Shown here in pieces: positions 1 to 8,341 of a DNA stretch of 64,000 bases. Both the position numbers and the translations under genes were made by a program. The stretch is from Hyphomonas johnsonii MHS-2 (GTDB lineage Bacteria; Pseudomonadota; Alphaproteobacteria; Caulobacterales; Hyphomonadaceae): positions 248,001 to 312,000 of the forward strand of contig NZ_ARYK01000003.1 of the NCBI RefSeq assembly GCF_000685275.1. The letters are read 5' to 3'. The notes beneath the pieces are model-generated. The model did not search any database. It was not told the origin of the DNA and was given only the letters and a program-made list of their open reading frames with translations. Every line of letters starts with the position of its first letter. The stretch's first letter is position 1.

Positions 1-1
1 G

Positions 2-145
2 GCGACCGACGTCATGGAAGATGCCCGCCTCGTCAGCCAGGACCTGCGCGTGCTGATCAACCGGCTTGACCGGCTTACTCGCGAGTTCGAGCGGAACCCC
101 AAAGGTTTCGTCGTTGGCGACCCTATTCCCTATGAAAGCAAGTAA
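2..145 (+). CDS. MCE/MlaD-family protein, C-terminal fragment
   Basis: Only the last 47 codons are in the window. The peptide ends with a coiled-coil-like stretch followed by RNPKGFVVGDPIPYESK, the typical tail of MCE/MlaD periplasmic lipid-binding subunits (RNPxGFxFGxxxPxY). These proteins are anchored in the inner membrane and form a ring that passes phospholipid or hydrophobic substrates across the periplasm for an MlaE/MlaF-type ABC transporter. The next gene starts two bases after the stop and encodes the auxiliary lipoprotein normally found with MCE operons, which supports the call. The MCE domain itself is upstream of the window. Confidence 0.8.
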   Translation, partial: ATDVMEDARLVSQDLRVLINRLDRLTREFERNPKGFVVGDPIPYESK

Positions 146-147
146 TC

Positions 148-741
148 ATGATCCGGTCCCTGATCCTGGCCCTTTCGGCCGCCACCCTCGTCGCCTGCGT
201 CTCGATCCTGCCTGAGCCGAAGGCGCCGGAGGGGCTCTACCGGTTCGGCCCGATGGACGCGATGTATCGCCTCGAGGCGTCGATCGTTGTGCGCGAGCCT
301 GAAGCGTCGCGCCTGATCGGCGGGCGCGCGATCGCCGCTGAAGACGGCGACGGCGCACTGCACCTGGTGCGGAATGTCGAATGGGCCGAGAGCGCAACGC
401 GGATGATGCAGATGGCCCTGCTGGACACGCTCGGCGGTGGCAATGCCGGCATGGCGGTGGCCTCAGAGACCGGCGCCCCGACGGATTTCGAGCTCGTCTG
501 GCGTGTGTCCGACTTCACCTTGTCTGGTACGATGGCCCGCTGCCGGATGGAGGCGACCCTCTTGCAGGGGCGCACGCGCAAGGTGCTCGCGCAGGTCAAC
601 GTCTCCACGACAGCGCTCGCCCTGACGCCCAGGAACGCGTCGCGTGCCAAGGCGCTGACCGATGCCGGCCGCGCCTGCATCAGTGATGTCGCCGCCTTTG
701 TCGCCGAGAAGACAGCGGCCGTTCCCGAACCCGACGCCTGA
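148..741 (+). CDS. ABC-type transport auxiliary lipoprotein (PqiC-like)
   Basis: 197 residues. The N-terminus is a lipoprotein signal with lipobox LVAC (Cys17), followed after a few residues by the PxxYR/LxP-type start typical of the ABC_trans_aux/PqiC family. These outer-membrane-anchored proteins work with MCE-domain transporters. The start lies two bases after the stop of the MCE gene, so the two are almost certainly co-transcribed and probably translationally coupled. The family assignment rests on the lipobox, the size and above all the neighbour. It is the last gene of that operon, because the next gene is convergent. Confidence 0.75.
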   Translation: MIRSLILALSAATLVACVSILPEPKAPEGLYRFGPMDAMYRLEASIVVREPEASRLIGGRAIAAEDGDGALHLVRNVEWAESATRMMQMALLDTLGGGNAGMAVASETGAPTDFELVWRVSDFTLSGTMARCRMEATLLQGRTRKVLAQVNVSTTALALTPRNASRAKALTDAGRACISDVAAFVAEKTAAVPEPDA

Positions 742-743
742 TC

Positions 744-1895
744 CTATTCCTGGCGTGTCGGGGCTGGCGACCGCGCGGCGCGCAGGACTGCGGCAAAGGC
801 CACGATGCCAGCCAGAACGACCGTCGAGAACGGCAGGAATGGCGTCACCAGGCTTGCCCCGGCGGCCAGCGGCAGGATCGCGGCATCCCGGAAGGGCAGG
901 TTGAACTGGTCCCGCACCAGCCATAGTCCCCCCAGGTAGATCGCAACCGGCACCGCGATGGCAATATTGCCAACGAAGGCAGACACATGGGCATGGTGGC
1001 TCAGGATTTCGGTCATCACGGCAAACCCTGCGCCCGTCGCTGCGCCGGCCGCGAATATGAAGACGTGCCCATAGCCCCAGAGGAATGTGCGATGGGGTGC
1101 CCGGGATTGCAGGTGGTCTTCGCGCGAGAAGTAGAGACTCCAGAGCGAGAAGGTTATCACCGCAGCGCTGGCCGCAAGCTGGATGATCTCGGCGTTCATC
1201 GTCCCGCCTGAAATCGCGGCGTAGATCGCATGGGCAATCGCCAGCAGCATTTCGCCCATCACGATGATGTTGAGCAGGCCGTAACGCTCGATCATGTGAT
1301 GGCGGTGCCATGGTGTCGGATTGGCCTTCTCAGCCCAGTAGGGCACGCCCAACTCGATCAGGATGCCGAGACAGAACAGGCCGATCATCACGCCTGTCCA
1401 CTGCCAGAGGACGATTCCGATAGCGATCCAGTAAATCTGGGCGAGGCCGATACCAACGGCATAGCGGCGGCACGTGGCGCCATGGGTGGCATTGTCCCTG
1501 GCCGCCGACAGCCACAGCCACACCATCGCCAGCCGCATGATGACATAGCCTGTCACCACCAGCGTCAGTGTGTGGGTGTCCATGAATTCCATGATGCCGG
1601 CTGCAAGCACCAGCGCGCCGGAGAGGAAGGCAAATGTCGCCAGCTTGAACAAGCGGCTATCGTCGTCATAGGCCGACGCGAACCATGTATAGTTCATCCA
1701 GGCCCACCAGATGCCGAAAAACGCCAGCAGGAATGACAGGATCGCTTGCTGGAAATGGCCTTCCGCGATGCCGTGGTGCAGTCCGGTTGCGGCGGCTGCG
1801 ATCGCGATCACGGATGCAAGATCGACGAACAGTTCCAACGGAGTCGAGGCCCTGTGCGCCTCGTTCGGATCGCGGTGTTTCAGTGCCTTGATCAT
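744..1895 (-). CDS. Low-temperature-requirement protein A (LtrA) family membrane protein
   Basis: 383 residues with about ten hydrophobic segments. It opens with the LtrA signature region: basic residues, then STPLELFVDLASVIAIAAAA, followed by H-G-rich helices and a WAWMNYTWFAS segment characteristic of the family. The biochemical role of LtrA proteins is not settled; the family was named after a Listeria mutant needing low temperature. The gene is monocistronic and convergent with the PqiC-like gene, with only two bases between the stops. A short AT-poor gap separates it from the acyl-CoA dehydrogenase genes. Confidence 0.85.
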   Translation of the reverse strand: MIKALKHRDPNEAHRASTPLELFVDLASVIAIAAAATGLHHGIAEGHFQQAILSFLLAFFGIWWAWMNYTWFASAYDDDSRLFKLATFAFLSGALVLAAGIMEFMDTHTLTLVVTGYVIMRLAMVWLWLSAARDNATHGATCRRYAVGIGLAQIYWIAIGIVLWQWTGVMIGLFCLGILIELGVPYWAEKANPTPWHRHHMIERYGLLNIIVMGEMLLAIAHAIYAAISGGTMNAEIIQLAASAAVITFSLWSLYFSREDHLQSRAPHRTFLWGYGHVFIFAAGAATGAGFAVMTEILSHHAHVSAFVGNIAIAVPVAIYLGGLWLVRDQFNLPFRDAAILPLAAGASLVTPFLPFSTVVLAGIVAFAAVLRAARSPAPTRQE

Positions 1896-1990
1896 GATGC
1901 CCCACCCTCGCCCAGACCGGATGGGAGACAGGACTAGGGTGCTCCCCGGGGCCGATCAAGTCCAATCGGCCCCGCAGGGATGGTGGGGTG

Positions 1991-3193
1991 CTAGCCCGCT
2001 TTCAGTTCGTCGAACGGCAGCGTCTTGTCGACACGCACATCCTGCGGAAGGCCCAGCACGCGCTCGGCAATGATGTTCTTCAGGATCTCGTCCGTGCCGC
2101 CGGCGATCCGCAGGCCCGGCGCCCACATGAAGCTCTGCTGGAAGATCGCATCGCCTGGCATCATCTCGGGATCATTGATGATGCCGTAATGGTCCTGCAT
2201 CTCGATCGCCGAGTTGCAGATGTCCTGCAGGTGGTTGGCCGTGATGATCTTGCCGATCGAGTTTTCCGGTCCCGGCGTCTGGCCACGGGACAGGGCCGTC
2301 ATGGTGCGGAACTTGGTCAGCTTGTAGCCCTGTGCGGCCACATACCAGTCAGCAAGTTTTTCACGGAACGCCTGATCGGACATGGTGCCGGATGTCTTGG
2401 CATAATCCATGATCTCGCCCCAGTCCGGGCCGGGTGAGCCGCCGACTGCGAGTCGTTCATTCATCAGCGTGACCAGCGCGACCTTCCAGCCGGCACCGAC
2501 GTCGCCGAGACGGTCTGAATCCGGAATACGGACGTCCGTGAAGTAGACTTCGTTGAATTCGCGGCCGCCCGAGGCCTGGTGGATCGGACGAACCTCAACG
2601 CCGGGCTGCTTCATGTTGATGATGAACATGGTCAGGCCCTTGTGCTTGGGCACTTTCGGGTCGGTTCGCACCAGCACGATGCCGTAGTCGGAATAGTGCG
2701 CGCCGCTGGTCCACACCTTCTGGCCATTGATCACCCACTCGTCCCCGTCCTTGACGGCACGGGTCTTCAGTCCCGCCACGTCGGAACCGGCCGACGGTTC
2801 GGAGAACAGCTGGCACCAGATTTCCTCGCCCATCAGGGCCTTCTGGACATAGCGCTCCTTGTGGGCGTCGGATCCGAACGCGATGACGGTCGGCACGCAC
2901 ATGCCGAGGCCGATGGCGAACGGGCCGGTCGGGGCATCGAACTTGGATTCTTCCTGGCCCCAGATGACAGACTGCATGGACGTGCCGCCGCGGCCGCCCC
3001 ATTCCTTGGGCCAGGTGATCTGGGCAAACTTGTTCTCGGCCTTGATCTTCTGCCAGTCCTTGGCCCGTTGCAGGGCGTCCTTGCCAGACCCCGGCCGGGG
3101 ACGGGCGCCGCTTTTCGGCTGCAGGTGCTTTTCAAGGAACGCGCGCGCCTCGGCGCGGAATTCTGCTTCTTCCGGTGTGTCGTTGAAGTCCAT
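1991..3193 (-). CDS. Acyl-CoA dehydrogenase, catalytic-type subunit
   Basis: 400 residues starting MDFNDTPEEAEFR. The open frame continues upstream, but this ATG follows AAGGGAAGGA at good spacing and upstream residues overlap the previous gene. All three ACAD regions are present: N-terminal helical, the beta-domain with CQLFSEPSAGSDVAG and WTSGAHYSDYG, and the C-terminal helical part ending AGGTDEILKNIIAERVLGLP. The Glu in GGTDE is the position of the catalytic base in many FadE proteins. It removes hydrogens from acyl-CoA using FAD. It sits 16 bases after another ACAD gene, suggesting a two-gene operon for a heteromeric enzyme such as those acting on steroid side chains or branched acyl-CoAs. 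The substrate is unknown. Confidence 0.85.
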   Translation of the reverse strand: MDFNDTPEEAEFRAEARAFLEKHLQPKSGARPRPGSGKDALQRAKDWQKIKAENKFAQITWPKEWGGRGGTSMQSVIWGQEESKFDAPTGPFAIGLGMCVPTVIAFGSDAHKERYVQKALMGEEIWCQLFSEPSAGSDVAGLKTRAVKDGDEWVINGQKVWTSGAHYSDYGIVLVRTDPKVPKHKGLTMFIINMKQPGVEVRPIHQASGGREFNEVYFTDVRIPDSDRLGDVGAGWKVALVTLMNERLAVGGSPGPDWGEIMDYAKTSGTMSDQAFREKLADWYVAAQGYKLTKFRTMTALSRGQTPGPENSIGKIITANHLQDICNSAIEMQDHYGIINDPEMMPGDAIFQQSFMWAPGLRIAGGTDEILKNIIAERVLGLPQDVRVDKTLPFDELKAG

Positions 3194-3209
3194 GTGTCTG
3201 ATCCTTCCC

Positions 3210-4325
3210 TTACGCTGCGTTCTTGGTTTCGAGAGCGCGGACGAGTTTTTCTTTCCACACCTTTGGGCTGCCGGCCTGCACAGCCAGCAGCTTGGCACGG
3301 CGATAGTACAGGTGGCAGTCGACTTCCCAGGTGAAGCCCATGCCGCCATGTGTCTGGATGTTTTCCTTTGACGCGAACCAGAAGGCTTCCGATGCCGCCA
3401 CGCGCGCTGCCGCTGCCGCTTCCGGCAGCTCGGCCGCATCGGTCGACACGGCCCAGGCACCGTAGAAGCAGTTGGACCGCGCGACTTCGTTCTTCACGTA
3501 CATCTCGGCCAGCTTGTGCTTGATTGCCTGGTTGCCACCGATCGGGCGGCCGAAGGCATAGCGCTCCAGCGCGTATTCCTTCGCCATCTCCAGGCAGCGC
3601 GAGGCCCCGCCCAGCTGTTCGAAGGCGATCAGGACCGCAACCCGGTCGAGCAGCGCATCGTTGAGACGTGCACCGTCACCAGCCTTGCCGAGACGCACCG
3701 CCGGAGCATCCTTGAAGGTCAGCTCTGCGTGGCTGCGGGTCGGGTCGAGTGTGGACAGCACCTTTTTCGAGACGCCCTTCGCTGACAGGTCGACCAGGAC
3801 CAGGCTGGCGCCCTTGCCCTCCTTCGCCAGGACCACGGCATGTGTTGCCACATCGCCGTCCGTCACCGGCACCTTGGTGCCGCTCAATGTCTTGCCGTCG
3901 AATGTGGTCGTCAGCGATCCGGCATCCGGATTGCCCGGGCCCTCGCTCGCTGCGTAGCAGCCGACCACTTCGCCGGACACGACGCCGGGGAACAGTTCGG
4001 CCTGCTGGGCCTCGGACCCTGCGAGCTTCAGCGCTTCGGTAAAGAAGTACGCGGTCGACGCATAAGGCACCGGCGCCAGCACCCGGCCCATCTCTTCGGC
4101 CAGCACACACATTTCCAGCATGCCCAGCCCCAGCCCGCCGTGCTCTTCGGGAATGGCGGTGCCCAGCCAGCCCATTTCCACGATCTTTTTCCAGACGCCT
4201 TCATTGAACGCCTTGGAATCGTCATTCAGCACTGCGCGCACTTCAGCCATCGTGCATTGGCTCTCGAGGAATTTCCGGGCCTCGTTCCCGAGAAATTTCT
4301 GGTCTTCGGAAAAATCGAAGTTCAT
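3210..4325 (-). CDS. Acyl-CoA dehydrogenase, partner subunit
   Basis: 371 residues from ATG 4325, preceded by GGGAGAG. The frame is open 17 codons further, but that extension is not family-like. It has the ACAD N-terminal helical domain (MNFDFSEDQKFLGNEARKFL), a short beta-domain and a C-terminal QTHGGMGFTWEVDCHLYYRR segment. It lacks the GGTDEI catalytic loop seen in its downstream neighbour, as is usual for the second chain of alpha2-beta2 acyl-CoA dehydrogenases. First gene of the pair. The intergenic region upstream (4326-4532) has no recognisable gene and should carry both this promoter and the divergent one. Confidence 0.82.
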   Translation of the reverse strand: MNFDFSEDQKFLGNEARKFLESQCTMAEVRAVLNDDSKAFNEGVWKKIVEMGWLGTAIPEEHGGLGLGMLEMCVLAEEMGRVLAPVPYASTAYFFTEALKLAGSEAQQAELFPGVVSGEVVGCYAASEGPGNPDAGSLTTTFDGKTLSGTKVPVTDGDVATHAVVLAKEGKGASLVLVDLSAKGVSKKVLSTLDPTRSHAELTFKDAPAVRLGKAGDGARLNDALLDRVAVLIAFEQLGGASRCLEMAKEYALERYAFGRPIGGNQAIKHKLAEMYVKNEVARSNCFYGAWAVSTDAAELPEAAAAARVAASEAFWFASKENIQTHGGMGFTWEVDCHLYYRRAKLLAVQAGSPKVWKEKLVRALETKNAA

Positions 4326-4532
4326 CGCGCAACTCTCCCTGGCCCCGAACGGGCGGTTGTTTCTGTGTGGCGCCAAGATAACGCCCTTTACGTGCGCGGA
4401 AAGCCGTGACCCAACGGAAATCGTGATTCTGGCCGATTTGGCCGGTGCGATCTGTCAAATTTCACGGATCGGTTTCAGCCGATTTAAAGCTTGATGGTGC
4501 AAACAAGGCTGACGGTATGAGGGAATGAATTC

Positions 4533-5117
4533 ATGGCGAAGGCAATCTTCCACAAATCCCAACGGGTGTTCGTGAAACCCGTCGGAACCTGGGCGCTGAT
4601 CGAACAGGTGATCCCGCATTGGGTCAAGGACGTCGACGAGCCTCTGCGGGTTTCGTACGACTGTGGTCTGGGCCGCCGGTTCGAGGCATTTGAACTCGTC
4701 TCAGAGCAGACCATGCGCCAGAACGATTCGTCGCCCGAAGACGACAACGAAGACGACCTCATGCTCGAGCAGTGGCGGATCGACCGCAAGCTGGTCAAAT
4801 GGCGCTCGGACATGCTCGTCGGAACCAATCCGAACCCGGAAACCTATCCCGTCGTCGTCACCGATGATGGCGACTGGGGTGGCTGGCGCGTCACGGGCAG
4901 CGAATTCGATCGCGATCCGCAGCGTGTCGAGCACCAGGCGCGCATGATTGTCCACACGCCGGACCTGTTGCGGGTTGCCAGCCGCCTTGCGGATTTTGCC
5001 GGCACGAACCCGGATGACCTGCCCGAGGAGCTGCGCCCGCTGGCCCAGCGCTGCGCGCTGATCCTGCGCCAGGTTTACCAGATCGACCGGGACCAGGTCG
5101 AAGCAGCCGCCGAATAG
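4533..5117 (+). CDS. Conserved hypothetical acidic protein
   Basis: 194 residues with no signal peptide or membrane segment. The start MAKAIFHKSQRVFVKPVGTW reads like a beta-rich soluble domain. There is a low-complexity acidic stretch (SSPEDDNEDD) near residue 70 and a helical C-terminus. Codon use matches the neighbours, so it is a real gene. I do not recognise the family; similar uncharacterised proteins occur in Caulobacterales. It is transcribed away from the acyl-CoA dehydrogenase operon and ends six bases before the stop of the convergent VanZ-like gene. Confidence 0.6.
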   Translation: MAKAIFHKSQRVFVKPVGTWALIEQVIPHWVKDVDEPLRVSYDCGLGRRFEAFELVSEQTMRQNDSSPEDDNEDDLMLEQWRIDRKLVKWRSDMLVGTNPNPETYPVVVTDDGDWGGWRVTGSEFDRDPQRVEHQARMIVHTPDLLRVASRLADFAGTNPDDLPEELRPLAQRCALILRQVYQIDRDQVEAAAE

Positions 5118-5123
5118 GCTGCG

Positions 5124-5501
5124 TCAGCCGGCGACGGCGAACCGGTCCACCAACATCGCAACCCCGATCCCGATGCCGGCCCCGACAAGATCGGCGCCGG
5201 CATCGAGAACGGACGGCGTGCGTCCGGTTCCGATCAGGGCCTGCGCAACTTCCATCCCGACGCCATACGCCATGACAACCAGCAGGGCGCGCCCCGCCCG
5301 GCGCGGCCCCAGCCACAAGGTGACCAGGGTGGCCAGCACGGCATAGGCGATGACATGTTCCACCTTGTCGGACAGGTGAACCTCCGGAAGCTCGTCGCCG
5401 GGCAGCAGTGACAGGACGGCAATGGCCGCCGCGACCAGACCGGCGCCCGGTCCGGCTGCGCGCCGGATGAGGGGGTAATGGCGGGAAAGGAATGTGCGCA
5501 T
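5124..5501 (-). CDS. VanZ-like membrane protein
   Basis: About 125 residues from MRTFLSRHYPL (an ATG five codons upstream is possible). Three to four hydrophobic helices, with the VanZ-like signature region SDKVEHVIAYAVLATL and, later, VLDAGADLVGAGIGIG, where the conserved SxKxxHxxAYxxL and DxxxNxxG positions fall. VanZ-like proteins are small integral membrane proteins of mostly unknown function; VanZ itself affects teicoplanin resistance. It is a single gene, convergent with the acidic hypothetical protein and divergent from pepN. Confidence 0.72.
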   Translation of the reverse strand: MRTFLSRHYPLIRRAAGPGAGLVAAAIAVLSLLPGDELPEVHLSDKVEHVIAYAVLATLVTLWLGPRRAGRALLVVMAYGVGMEVAQALIGTGRTPSVLDAGADLVGAGIGIGVAMLVDRFAVAG

Positions 5502-5655
5502 GTGATGGTCCTGCAAATCTCGGACGTGTCATTCGCACGTGCGCCGCCCCTTGGAAACGTGCCGGTCTCTCCCGATGTGACTGAGGCCTGCTCTCGACGC
5601 AGGTCCGCCCGGCCGGTATCGTCGGTCAATTCCGCTCCCACCCTCAGGAGACTTC

Positions 5656-8232
5656 ATGCGCACTGAAACGCCCGTCGCCGTCAAGCTTGCCGACTATTCG
5701 CCCTATCCTTTCGAGATTGAACAGGTCGATCTTGCGTTCGACCTTGACCCTGACGCGACGAAAGTCTCCGCCACCCTGAAGATATCCCGCAAGCCGGGCG
5801 GGGGTACGGCCGCGCTCGTCCTCGACGGCGAGGCACTGGACCTCAAGTCGATCCATCTTGACGGGCGCCTGCTTGGCCCTGAAGATTACGCGCTGACCGA
5901 AAAGGCGCTGACGCTGCCTGACGTTCCGGACGCCTTCGAACTGAAGACAATTGTCGAGATTTCCCCGGCGAAGAACACGGCCCTGTCCGGCCTCTACATT
6001 TCCGGAGGCCGTTTCTGCACCCAGTGCGAGTCTGTCGGTTTCCGCCGCATCACCTTCTATCCCGACCGGCCCGACGTGATGAGCCGCTTCTTCGTTACCC
6101 TGACGGCCGACAAGGCCGCCTGTCCGATCATGTTGTCGAATGGCACGCCCGGCGATGTGCAGGATGCCGGGAACGGCCGGCACACGATCACGTGGGACGA
6201 TCCCCACAAGAAGCCGTCCTACCTGTTCGCGCTTTGCGCCGGCGACTATGATGTCTACCGCGACACGTTCACCACGATGAGCGGCAGGGAGATCGCGCTC
6301 GCGGTCCATGTCGACAAGGGCGACGCTCCACGCGCGGCCTGGGCCATGGACAGTCTCAAGCGCTCCATGAAGTGGGATGAAGACACCTATGGCCGCGAAT
6401 ACGACCTTGGCGTGTTCAACATCGTTGCCGTGCGCGACTTCAATTTCGGCGCCATGGAGAACAAGGGCCTCAACGTCTTCAACTCCGCCTATGTGCTGGC
6501 CGACGAGGACTCTGCCACCGATGCCGATTTCGAGGCCATCGAGAGCATTGTCGGCCACGAATATTTCCATAACTGGACCGGCAACCGCATCACCTGCCGT
6601 GACTGGTTCCAGCTTTGCCTGAAGGAAGGCCTCACCGTCTTCCGCGACCAGAACTTCTCCGCCGACATGCGCTCGCGCCCCGTGCAGCGCATCAAGGACG
6701 TGATCCGCCTGCGCGGGCGCCAGTTCGCCGAAGATGCCGGCCCGCTTGCCCACCCTGTCCGTCCGGACACCTATGGCTCGATCGACAACCTCTATACTGC
6801 GACGGTCTATGAGAAGGGCGCCGAAGTGATCGGCATGCTCCGCCGGATCATCGGTCCGGAAGCCTATCGCAAGGGCATGGACCTCTATTTCGAGCGCCAT
6901 GACGGGCAGGCGGTCACGATCGAGGATTTCTACGCCTGCTTCGCTGACGTAACAGGCAGGGACTTCACCCAGTTCCGCCGCTGGTATTCGCAGGCCGGCA
7001 CACCGCAGGTGACGGTCGCGGAATCATGGAATGCCGATGCGGGCGAACTGACCATTCAGCTGTCGCAGTCCACGCCGCCGACACCCGGCCAGAAGGACAA
7101 GCTGCCGGTGCCGATCCCGCTCGAACTCGCCCTGCTTGACGGCACGGGCGGGACCGATGCCTGGACGGTGGTGCTTGACCAGCCCGAAATGACCCTCACC
7201 CGCAAGGCAACCGGTGCCCGGCCGCTGTTGTCGGTCAACCGCGATTTCAGTGCCCCCATCCGCGTCGAGCGCGATCTCACGCGCGACCAGCGCATTGCGC
7301 TCGTCGTTGCCGAGACAGACCCGTTCAACCAGTGGGACGGAGTCCAGACGCTGGTGACCGAAGAGATACTCAAGCTTTCCGAAGGCAGCCAGGCCCAGCC
7401 GGATGACCAGCTCGTCGACGCCGTCGCCTCGGCGGTGCGCAAGGCGGCCGGCGATCCTGCCTTCGCCGCGTTGCTGACCCGCCTGCCGGAAGTCGGTGAA
7501 CTGTTCCTCGAACGCTCGCCGGCCGAACCGGTGGCGCTCCATTCCGCCCGCAAGCGCCTGCAGGCCGCCCTCTCCCGCGCCCTGTCCGACACCATCACCA
7601 CCACGCTCGCCGCCCCCTCACCAACCCCCTACGAACCCTCCGCCGAGCAGGCCGGGATCCGCGCCCTCCGCGCCGCCTTCATCACCCTGCTCGGGGCGTC
7701 CGGTGCACCGGACGCAGGTGACACGTTGCTGGCGCTCTACAATGCCGCTCCCAACATGACGGAACGCCTCGCCGCCATGCGGGCGCTCACCGCGCTCGGG
7801 ACATGCCAGGCCCGCGACACGGCGCTTGCCGATTTCGAGCAGCGCTGGAAGCACAATGCGATTGTCATGGACAAGTGGTTTGCCGTTCAGGCCGGGCAGG
7901 GAACTGCAGCAACTGTTGCAGAACTGGCTGCCCACCCGGATTTCGACCTGAAGAACCCGAACCGGGTCCGCTCTGTCGCCGGCGTGTTTGCCTCCGCCAA
8001 TCTCGCCGCCTTCCACGCACCGGACGGGTCAGGCTACAAGGCGGTGGAGGACATCATCCTGAAAGCTGACGCGGCCAACCCGGCCCTGGCGGCCCGCCTC
8101 CTGACCGCGTTCGAACAGTGGCGTCGCCTCGAACCGAAGGCGCGCGCGGCTGCCGAAGCGACCCTGAAACGCCTTCAAAACGCGAAATTGTCCGAGAATT
8201 CCGCAGACATTGTCAGCCGCGCGCTAGGCTAG
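5656..8232 (+). CDS. pepN: Aminopeptidase N (M1 family)
   Basis: 858 residues, close to E. coli PepN (870). It carries the substrate-anchoring GAMEN motif (about residues 265-269) and the zinc site HEYFHNWTGNR (H301, E302, H305) followed by the third zinc ligand in LKEGLTVFRD. The C-terminal half is the alpha-helical M1 region with DUF3458-type sequence. It is a cytoplasmic broad-specificity metallo-aminopeptidase that finishes peptide degradation. RBS AGGAG lies just before the ATG. A 27-bp palindrome and the histidine kinase gene follow. Confidence 0.95.
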   Translation: MRTETPVAVKLADYSPYPFEIEQVDLAFDLDPDATKVSATLKISRKPGGGTAALVLDGEALDLKSIHLDGRLLGPEDYALTEKALTLPDVPDAFELKTIVEISPAKNTALSGLYISGGRFCTQCESVGFRRITFYPDRPDVMSRFFVTLTADKAACPIMLSNGTPGDVQDAGNGRHTITWDDPHKKPSYLFALCAGDYDVYRDTFTTMSGREIALAVHVDKGDAPRAAWAMDSLKRSMKWDEDTYGREYDLGVFNIVAVRDFNFGAMENKGLNVFNSAYVLADEDSATDADFEAIESIVGHEYFHNWTGNRITCRDWFQLCLKEGLTVFRDQNFSADMRSRPVQRIKDVIRLRGRQFAEDAGPLAHPVRPDTYGSIDNLYTATVYEKGAEVIGMLRRIIGPEAYRKGMDLYFERHDGQAVTIEDFYACFADVTGRDFTQFRRWYSQAGTPQVTVAESWNADAGELTIQLSQSTPPTPGQKDKLPVPIPLELALLDGTGGTDAWTVVLDQPEMTLTRKATGARPLLSVNRDFSAPIRVERDLTRDQRIALVVAETDPFNQWDGVQTLVTEEILKLSEGSQAQPDDQLVDAVASAVRKAAGDPAFAALLTRLPEVGELFLERSPAEPVALHSARKRLQAALSRALSDTITTTLAAPSPTPYEPSAEQAGIRALRAAFITLLGASGAPDAGDTLLALYNAAPNMTERLAAMRALTALGTCQARDTALADFEQRWKHNAIVMDKWFAVQAGQGTAATVAELAAHPDFDLKNPNRVRSVAGVFASANLAAFHAPDGSGYKAVEDIILKADAANPALAARLLTAFEQWRRLEPKARAAAEATLKRLQNAKLSENSADIVSRALG

Positions 8233-8243
8233 GCTCGCGCAAG

Positions 8244-8270
8244 GTTAACAATTCTGTCAGAATCGTTAAC
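8244..8270. promoter_or_regulatory. 27-bp near-perfect palindrome between pepN and the sensor kinase
   Basis: Two GTTAAC blocks (8244-8249 and 8265-8270) flank an inner palindrome ATTCTG-T-CAGAAT. The whole element has a single mismatched pair. No T-run follows, so it is a poor intrinsic terminator. It lies 72 bases before the kinase start and may be an operator. GTTAAC contains the TTAAC half-site used by CtrA, but the 15-base spacing does not match the usual TTAA-N7-TTAA. Confidence 0.5.
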
Positions 8271-8341
8271 GCTTGGGCAATGATTCCCGCCGAAAACGGT
8301 AGCTGGGTACATGCGCCCGCGTGGCACTTGGTGGATATTGC

